This document shows positions 1 through 9,400 of a stretch of 13,194 bases of DNA, one piece after another. The translations under genes were made by a program, and so were the position numbers. Below the pieces are notes generated by a model. It saw only the letters and a list, made by a program, of their open reading frames with translations. It ran no database searches and had not been told where the DNA came from. Position 1 is the stretch's first letter. Every line of letters begins with the position of its first letter. Origin of the DNA: Stramenopiles sp. TOSAG23-3 (Eukaryota; Sar); assembly GCA_900128585.1 (NCBI GenBank), contig LT642637.1, positions 1 to 13,194 of the forward strand, given 5' to 3'.

Positions 1-1
1 T

Positions 2-100
2 TTTAAAGTGGAGTCCATGAACTATCCGGAGCGATATCTGAATTGGCAGTGCTTGCAGATGAACCGTAATCAACTTCCTATACTTATATGCAGTTCATGA
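2..100 (+). CDS. Possible C-terminal tail of an AbfB-like (beta-trefoil) protein, partial at left edge
   Basis: A frame open from base 2 to a TGA at 98-100 gives 32 residues. It has no start in the window, so it would be the 3' end of a gene lying further left. Residues 4-12 read ESMNYPERY, followed by LNWQ. This resembles the S-V-N-[YF]-P-G-[RY]-Y-L-R-H core that recurs in AbfB domains (the beta-trefoil, CBM42-type domain at the C-terminus of some arabinofuranosidases and of various secreted proteins). Only about 20 residues follow the motif, so a complete last trefoil lobe would be short or cut. The minus-strand frames here contain stops or lack a start. Thirty-two codons without a stop is weak evidence by itself, so this could be chance. 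If real, the gene converges tail-to-tail with VPS13. Confidence 0.33.
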   Translation, partial: FKVESMNYPERYLNWQCLQMNRNQLPILICSS

Positions 101-405
101 TGGAATGCAAACCTAGAATGTCTAAATCTAGATTTCAGTTCGCAGTACATTAATTTAAATTACTTAAATAACAGCCAATTTTCTTGTTTCTAAAATTATA
201 CTTTAAAAATAACAGCCAATTTTTTGTTTTTAATTTTAAGACAGTAAAATTTGAAAAAAAACTTTTATCGTGTAAACTTACACCAAACTTTTGTAAATTG
301 CAAAATGCTATTGAGTCGTTGAGCAACTTTACCGCTTTCGTTTTCGGTCCCCTACCTATTGAAACCTAATACATCCAAGGCGTTCAATTTCTTCTACGCC
401 GACCG
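101..405. other. AT-rich spacer between convergent 3' ends
   Basis: I see no convincing gene here. A 61-residue frame on the plus strand (184-369) is low-complexity, rich in Phe, Lys and Asn, and looks like chance. The spacer should hold the 3' UTR and poly(A) site of VPS13 (minus strand, stop at 406-408), and of the left-edge gene if that is real. No AATAAA hexamer was seen on either strand. TGTAA, the poly(A) signal of many green algae, occurs on the plus strand at 271-275 and 292-296, and on the minus strand (as plus-strand TTACA) at 278-282. Confidence 0.6.
167..229. repeat. Direct repeat, two 22-23 bp copies offset by 41 bp
   Basis: The motif AATAACAGCCAATTTT followed by TTGTTT or TTGTTTT occurs at 167-189 and again at 208-229. 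The copies differ by one C and a one-base length change in the T run. A TAAAATTATACTTTAA-type AT-rich stretch lies between them. The layout suggests a local tandem duplication, or slippage, of about 41 bp. Each copy includes a GCCAAT sequence, but its place downstream of two converging genes makes a promoter role unlikely. Confidence 0.8.
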
Positions 406-3400
406 TCAACGCCCTTCCTCTTGGCTTTGAAGTACTACTGTATGCAAACGAGAAAGTACGGCCGCAGTGGTAATTTCGGAACCAGAGGGGATTATAAAAT
501 TGGAAATTTTGTACATCAACTTCCCCTTATTTTTGAACAGAACCTTCTTGCTCAGAGTGACGGCCTTACCCGACGTGGTTACGTTTATGTGAGTTACATC
601 CTTCAGTCGGATGGACCAGGTGATTTTCGGGGAGTTGTCCAGTCCGTCCAAAAACGCTTGGCAAGACCATAGGGCAACAAATTCCGTCGTGACCAACAAG
701 AGCTTTGCATATGGCAATCCAACGTGCGTCACGTAAAAATTAGGATGAAACCCTTTGCTCGCCTCAAATGGGCGATGAGATAGAACGCTCTCCATCAATT
801 CTTTGACGTAAGCTTCTTCTTCTTTGTACACTTTCAAAATTCTATCTCTAGAATACATCAGCCGCGGACGACGCAATCGGATCAATCTCGGTTTCAGCAT
901 TAACGCTGTAGCTGTTCCTGAAATTCCCTGTGTTAAGTTTGACGCTGAATCAAGCACACCGACGGTTGGTTTGATCGCGATACCGACAATGCCTTTTGCA
1001 ACTCCTTTCAAAAAGCCATGGACACCAGCACTCTTCGCGCCCTCGTATGGCTGCACCACCAAACCTGTGACGCCCAAAAACAACCCCTTTCCAAGCGCCT
1101 TCGTACCGTAAATAACACCTTCAGCAATATCTTTCGGGGCCTCTTCGTGCTTCAATATCTTGCGCTTCTCTTTATAAGCAGAATCAAAGGAGAGTTGGGC
1201 AAGACCGGAGCCGACACCACCCGAGAGTTTGCTTGCTGTATTGAGTGCGCCTCCAACAATTCCGCTCACCAAACTGTAGGTTCCTCGTGCAAGACCCAAA
1301 CCAAACGCACCAGGAGAGCGTATCAGGCCTTGGGCAGGTTCGTAAAAGAAATCTGCCATGCCAGTCCCCAGGCCTCTAACCAAACCCGCTGGATTTCCAA
1401 GGACGTCGACAGCACCAATAATTCTGTAAAGATCTGCTTTTGCCTGCCCAATGTAATGTTGCTGTATCGACGTTCGCAGAGTATTTAAATCTACGAATAC
1501 GTCGGTGTGTAGCATAGCGTTCATTCGAATAGGCGCATTGTCTATATCTACCAGGAGGGATAAAAGGGAAGGCGGTAGTATTGATTTGCCGTACATTTCA
1601 TCAGCAACACGCGGATATCGATGGTCTCTGGCATAGTCAAGGTTTCGCTGGGTCGTCGCTGCAAATTTCAGTCTCATTTTCAAGGGGTGCAAATGCATTA
1701 ATTGTACATAAACCTGACGGTGGGGGTTGAAAATTCGATAATAGATCTCTGTTCTAATTTCTTCGTCGCTATTGACAGCTTTGAAAAGAGTATCACTCAG
1801 GTTCAAATTTACAAGACCAACTTTGAATGGATCAAATTCTTCCTTTCCCGTTGTTTCTGTATCGGTCGAACGCACCCTGGTTGCTTCCAAAATATCACCG
1901 ATGGAGAAAACAAATTCTCCCAATATTTCCAACGAGTCCCTATCAATTGAAATCTGAAATTCTTGAACAAGAAGTGATACATACGAAAAGAATTCCACCT
2001 CGTCGTTGACATGTGGTTTTGCCACAGACATGTGAAAAAAAGGCAATTTGTTGTTCCTGTTAGGTATTGGAGTCAGAAGAACAGGAAAGATCGACATCGT
2101 AAGTTGATTGTCGATTTGCATATCTTTCAATAGAAATTCCAGGGTCTGGTCTTTCTGCGTCCATTTTCCATACACAACTACCATATCCATGAGAGATATG
2201 AGGGCGACTTCTTGCGGATCAGCATTGATCAAGCATATTTTAGCATTGCTAAGTCCCACCGTAAATATCAATTTACATGTATTTCCACTCTTTCCACTCT
2301 GCTCCACAGTCACGGGCCTGCCTACGGCACCGTCGGATGGACTACGCAGTCGTGCGCTTGTTTTCACTGAGGAAGGCGCGCTCGCCAAAGTACCAGCCCT
2401 TGCTTGCCTTGCCTTAGCACGACCATTGAATATCAATGCTTTGGTGGGACCATGGACTTCAGTGTATACATCGATTCGGGTTCTCCTCTTCCCGCTAGGT
2501 GCGCCTAAAATACTCTTTTTCATGCCAATTTCATCGAGGCGATATTCAGTCTGGCCAAGTCCACTTCGATTACTTAAAATAAGCAGTTTGTTTGGTTCAC
2601 TGGGAAAATCCCATCCAAAAATCTTACTTTCACCAGGAAATATTCGTTCCACTACACCATTGTCTCCTGATATTGATTTTTGATGAAAATGGATGAGCTC
2701 GTCACTACGGTTTACAAACTTATACAGCGGAAATGAATCATTTTCGTCGGCAATTAGAATATACGACGTAGTATCCTCGCTTTTTATCTGAATTCGTATA
2801 ACTACAATTTCACCCGTGATTCTGTTCCGTAGTTTTATGGCCATACCTCTGACGTTCGCTATGGAGAAACTGCCAGACCATAACCACCCATCCCCTTCTA
2901 TTCGAACCACAATTTCAAAAGCCTCTGCCGAACTAACATCTGCCTTATACCAGTGAAATGGTTCACCTGTTCCCGGTTTCAAATTCAACATTTCGTTTTG
3001 ATAAAGGGAAACATTGGCCATGTTTTGCTCTGCTACAAAATTGGTGGTTCGATGAATTTGAGCTTGGGTAACCTGCAAATTTTGTTTCATGCGATTAATC
3101 ACAAAATATTTTGGTGCAAATATTACCATTGTGGACCGACGAAAAACTCCGGGGGCGCTTCGAATCGACACCCCAATTTGATACAGTCTTCGAATTATGT
3201 GACTCGATAAATGCTTTGTTATACCACCCTTCTGAGAAGCACTACTCAGAAGCCTGGATACAGCATTTCCTTTCCGCTCAACACACGAGACACACCCATC
3301 TGTACCAGCAGTATTGATGGAAAAGTGTTCTGAAAAATCTGCTCCATCGACTGCTATGCTTAATCTATCTGAACTAGCGTACAGGATCGGGCGGGCGTTT

Positions 3401-6400
3401 CCATCGCTTTTCGACTTTCTTTCTGGTCTTTTTGGTTCAGGATCCTGAGCAGATTCTGCAGCATCAGGGGATGATTCTGCAGCATCAGTGGATGATTCTT
3501 TGTGCTTCACTGGAGACAAAAACTCAGAAAACGAAAGTCGCTTTATCAGTTTTCGGGGCTTTGATTGAAACTCGTGGGTAGAAAATTCCACGGGGTTCTC
3601 GACTTTTGTTTCAACAGGATTGTCTCCTGCGTACGACAACGACAACATAGAACGATTAATCAACCAATATGGACAAAATAACACAACCTCTCGACCGAAA
3701 TCCTTAATCGAATTGTCGATACACAAACGCAGAGGCTTTACCTTGCGTAAACTCGTCGGCCATGGAACAGTTATGGAATTGTCTGGTGGAACTGCGACTT
3801 CCACTTCACGGTTTTTTCTCAGAAAAGCTTTTCGTTTTTCAATGCGCCTCCAATCTTCAATGTGGGCTTCTTTGCTCCACACTGAACCATTAAAGGAGAA
3901 AAATAATGTTAGATCATTTTCCTGCAGTGGCGAACAGTTGACTTCCGTCGAACATCCAGCTTGCAAAAGCCCGTTCCACAGTTGCACCTGACTTTTGTTG
4001 GACTTCATTCTGAGAAAAATAGGATAAGGCAATGCATTCACAAGCTTGACAGGAGAAAAAAGTATAAGCTCAAAGTAGTTTTGTTGGCTGTTTGTGGCTT
4101 TTATTTGAAAGCATTTTATGTAAGCTACCCAATCAGCTGTTTCACAATTTTCAGCTGAGCAAAGGACATTTTTCGTCACTGCGTCATCACTAACACCAGA
4201 AAAGAGTGGAAACAGGTCGACACCTTCCCACCATAAATAATCCGTATAACTTTCCGCACCAACAGGACGCACAGTTAGTCGACCATGATGCATGAGGTGT
4301 ATCGGCAAAGAATATGATTCCATCGGCCTTAAAATTTTAACAACAGCTGCCGCCGGACCACCACATAGTAAAACTTCTAGGGCTGTTGAGGTTTTGTTAA
4401 CGACTCGGGTTAGTGATGCTAGTCGGACCATGAGACTGCCTCCTTGAAGAGAGACATCACAGAGGACTTTTGGAAGCGTCCATTCCTTTTTCAAAAACAT
4501 CTTTTCAAGTTCAGAAGTTTCGTGCCCCAAATTACTTTCAATTGACTGCAAATCGTACACAAACCTTCCTATTTTCTGCACCTGTACTTTTTGCAACTGC
4601 TTAACAGGTAAGTTTAAGTCCACTGATATGGCTGCGCCTTGTATATTTGTCCAAGGATTTTCATACCATTTCTCATGAATTAGTGTCTGTGGAAACGAGA
4701 ATGGGGCCACACCCCCTGGGACAACGTCAACTTTTTTTGTCATTCCATTATGATCAAACTGAAGGGGTAGGCCCGTGGCATTTTCCAGACTGTACTCATA
4801 GTGCAGTGTAGATGAAGGTTCAATAATTTTTATATTGTCATCGTTAACTCCAATCAAAGAAAGTTCACTTTCCCACCACATATGGAACAGTGTTACGAAA
4901 GCGTGCGACAAATTAAGACAAAAATCTTCGGACGAGCGTACATCAACACGAGAAGGCCTGTGACCGCTATCAAAAGTCTCCCCATCGTGGGGAAAACAGC
5001 AATCTACTGAAAAAGCCCATGGTTCTAATAACGGTTCCCAAGTTACAACATTTGGATTATAAACGTAGACAGAGATACCTGTTCGAAGTTTTTTATCAGA
5101 ATGGGCTATAGAATTGCCTTTCATACTATCAAGGAACAAGATTTTAATTGCTTTGTCCTGTCCACTTGGAAGGGCAACTTTTGCACAAGCATTTGATATT
5201 CGCATGCGGAGAATTGGCACAGTATTCCCCCGCTTGTATGAATCTGAAACAATAATTACCCTCATGTTTGAAGCATTCATTACCACATTTATGTCACTTT
5301 CTCGGCCGACCTGTTCACTAATTCGTTGGATTTCCAGTACTGGTGCATTCAATCTTTCAGAGTAGCGCCCAAAACTTTCTGGAGAAATAATTGTCCAACG
5401 AGTCGTGTTCACCAGCGAGTGGTCTACAGCCGTAGGGCAAAAACTGGTGATACTGCGATCCTTCATTTCCTCCGTTCTATTGAAAAGATCTAGGAGACTT
5501 TGTGCAATTTTAAGAATGACTTGAATGTGGGGAATTCCAAGCGTGCAATTGAATTGTTCAACTTTAATTTCTAGTTGGTCGTAATACACAGGTTTTTTCG
5601 ACACTGAGCGTTTGTTATCTATTTTAGCCTCTTCAGGAGCAAAAACATATTGGGAAAAGTTAAAAACGATTTCACAATCTTCTACTATAGGGTGTTCTGT
5701 CTCTAAATTGGCAAATTTTTGACAGATTTGAATCCCATTTAGGTCGACTTGCATCTTGCTGCTTGCCTTCCGGTCCCGTGCAGCCGTAACTTTAAAATCT
5801 CCAACAAATACAAGGGCAGGCCTTTCTTTGAAGGGAACTTTGGAAAGTTCTGTATCAACAACACTTATTTTTGCATTTGTGAACTTGACCAACAGTGAGG
5901 TTGATATTTTTCTGTTTACAAAACGATGGACCCGTTGATGAGATCGAATGAAAGACTTTGATAACCGGTGATAAAGTTTATCTGCTCCATTTGGGTCTGT
6001 ACCGTTAAGCAAAATATTAAACGTGTAATCGTCGAAGCATTCAGAGATTATACCATGTCGTTCCCCTGCCGTTATTTTCTCTTCTGGTAGCCTGTAGAAT
6101 ACCTGGCACCCAGCATCACAACCACCTTCGTCGTAGTCGTGGGCACTGACAAAAAAGTTGACAAAAGTCAGTGCTGTCGGAAGATAAATTGTACTGCAAA
6201 AGTCGCGCAAGGTGACCTTTAAGTCTAGGTCAGCGGCAGGATATTTGGTTAAATTTATCTCGCATGGTATTTCTGAAACTCTATGAAAACTGAACACAAT
6301 TTGGTCCGTCTCACTTTTTTTCTCAAGTTTATCTCTACTAAACTCTGCACCGAGATCACGAAGCGTACAGTCGTTTACAGTAGCCGAGATTTTCATGACT

Positions 6401-9400
6401 CTTCCAATATAATGTCGCAGATTAATTTTGACCCCAAAAATGTCCATGCGAAATAGTACCTTTGGAGGACACGACGAAGACATCATATGCCTTCCCCAAC
6501 CCCTCTGCATGAATAGGGACGAGGTCTCAACGTGTATCAAAAGTTTTACCACATTTGGTCGATTATCCATAACCAGATTGTACGCGTTTTGCTGAGCAGC
6601 ATCCGCAAACAATGGAAGCTTGGGTGCAGCATGCTTAGCTTTACCTTGACGCCAATCTACACAATTCCAAGCGAAAAAGTTTTCTAGCATCGCAAATTGC
6701 GATTGAGAAGCTACCATTTCAATGTTAGAAACTTCTACAAACACCGACACATTGTTCGACGGAATCTTGTGCGCAACACCGTCAACAAAAAAATTCGGAG
6801 ACACATTTGCAGACGTCCAACCGTTAGGCTTAATTTCAACTTCAATAGATGTAGAAAAATTATCAACCATTTTAACGTCGTTCTTCCAGAACTGCCCTGT
6901 ACCCTTAGCACTAGAGACCAAGGACGCATCGGAAATGAAAACTTTATATGCACCGACAGCCTTAGCTTCATTTTTAATAACCTTTAGTTTTCCCATATCT
7001 ATTTTGAACTTATCGTCTCGAACAGGGTCGTAAGAGTGACGCACGGCTGGCAATACAATAATGGGATGGTCCACAACAGCTTCGAGTGAAAGCTGGTTTA
7101 GAGGAGGGTGAATTTCTTCAAAAACGGCACGAGCCTCTCGTGCTACAAACGCCGCTACCACCCCGGTGATACCACTATCGACATACTCTACAATTCTGAC
7201 GAAAAGAGTATGAAGGAATACTAGTTCCACCGAGCCCGCTTTTATTACGACTGTGTCACGAACTTGGGTATGCCTGTACTGAATGTCGAGAAAAGCGTCT
7301 TCATTTTTCTTCAACCCAAACATTCTTGGTGTAATTGTTTTCGAGCTGTTGCTGGGTGCATCTAAAATGTTTTCATTTAGATCGACTTTGGGCGGTATAT
7401 GTCCCCCATGGTTACGCAACGATGTGTCATACATAGAGATACTCCCCACTTTAACGATCAAAGAAGAATCGCAGTTCTGCAGTACTTGGTAATCAAAATT
7501 GGATTTTGCCAGAGCAATCTTAGTTATGCTTCTGTTTGAGCATGATTCGTTTAAGTACAAGTCAACAAACATGACATTGCACGATATTAGCACACTTCCA
7601 CTGTGGTATTGTTCGTGCAACTTGTGCTTAATTTTCCCAGACTCTGATGACGCAGTTTCTTGCTGAAGGGGATTAGCAGTTGATTTTTTTCTGTCCGATG
7701 CCAAACTAATGAGCTTTGAAACTGTCTCGTGGTTCCAATTGATTTCCACTTTTCCCATTCCAATAGACAAATACGTTGTTAAACCTGAGAAGTTAGAGCT
7801 GACGGGATTGCAAGCGAACAACGTCAGTTTTGCTGCTCCTACGTCCTTATTGGCATCCTGAGCCTGTTCGTCTTTTACGGATATAGGCAGGAGTCTAAAA
7901 AATGTAGGGTTGACCGTCTCCTGGCAGTCTACAGCGTCAATTTTAGAAATATTGAGGGAAATAGACGAATCAAACGATCGCGACACCCTATTCAGTAAAA
8001 CATCGAGTATGTTCAAATGAAACAATTCACCATTTCCTTCCAATGCATGGACAATTAAACTTAGCTTTTGAGAACAAATTCGATTGGTGTACAAAATCTT
8101 ACCAATCGGGGACCTTACATCACCATTAAATCCCTTCTTTACTTCGTTCGCATTCTTCCAATTTCCCTTAATTTCAATCGGGTTTTTTGGTAAATAGTCC
8201 TCGACGGTACCAATAATAGACACATTGGCATGGGACAAGTGGTTGCAATAACTTTCGAACATTTCAACAAAAATTGAAAAGTGTCTCCTAGATACTCCCA
8301 GCACTAGTTCTGGCAACTCGCAGTTTGTGCTCACCAATGGTATTCGGTCGTCCTCTGGGACCAACGATACATTGACCGCAGTAACTATATTTGAAAGATT
8401 CAATATCTCCAGTGTCCTATTCTGAATTTTTAGGTCATTGGCATTTTCAAAAACAAAAATCCCAAAGTCAATGATGAGAAGTTTGTAAAAATCACACACC
8501 TCGCTGTCGATTGCTTCAGCAACTTCAGGATACTCTGTTAGGTATTCACTGGCAGAGAGTCTGACGTTGTTTTCAGAAGCAAACAAAATCACGCCCATGT
8601 CCAGCACGAAGACAGGCATCGTATCGTCATTTAGATCAGCCGGGAAAATAATTTTTGGCGCTCCTATTGACACATTGACATCTACAGCAACTTTTGCTTC
8701 AATCGATGCACGGATCTGCTGTGCACTCACTTTGGTCAGGGACTCGGACGAAAATTGGAGGTTATCTTCAACGCAGAACAGAAATCGTTTAATTTCGGAA
8801 GAAAGTTCCGGGGTAAATACGATTTGGATTGGAGCTGCTTTTCCTCGAACGTCAACCTCATTTTTCGAAAACATATTGGACTTCTGCGTGATAGAGAAGG
8901 TAAACAAATCTTCATCGTCCTCTGAGGCAATGTCATACGTCATCAACGGCGGGAAGACACTTCCCGGATTGAAAATATCCGTAGCTTTCATTGATCGACA
9001 GTTGAGCCGCATTGAGTAGCCCATCGATGCAACGCTTGCAAAATTAAGCGGGTCGTGAGACTGCGTGGTAATCTTGAACAAAATTGCTTCAAAGCCTATA
9101 GTCATGAAACCATCGTTTTTATTTCTAAACTTCTCTTCAGAGACAGTTGTTTCATTCAAAAAACTTATCGAGACTGTTTTCATACGCAACTCCACGGATA
9201 AAATATTGTATGGAAAAATCTTTTTCAGATTGTTTCCAGGACGCAAGCCTGTAGCGACACCATTGCCAGTTCGGTTCATGGCATGTTCAGAATCCAGCAT
9301 TTCTTCATACAGTTGCAGCCGCTGTTGATCACTTAGAAGATGCTTCGACTTATCTCGTGAACGCTTGATTTTTAGAACTTTTCTCATATTAGTCCCATGC

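Noticed and set aside
66-92. 27-nt GT...AG mini-intron in the left-edge tail
   Set aside because: Too short for most eukaryotes, and the neighbouring genes show no introns.
2108-2683. 191-residue plus-strand frame opposite VPS13, and other antisense frames (for example 1018-1488, 8567-9019, 3620-3991)
   Set aside because: All lie opposite a clearly conserved VPS13 coding region, show no recognisable domain, and are explained as shadows of that gene.
8890-8940. FFAT-like acidic motif (EDDEDLFTFSI) that could bind VAP at the ER
   Set aside because: The FFAT core does not fit, and LFTFSI aligns with a structural beta-strand of the VPS13 N-terminal region found across the family. A second candidate, EFFSYVS near residue 2880, lacks the Ala and lies within a beta-rich domain.
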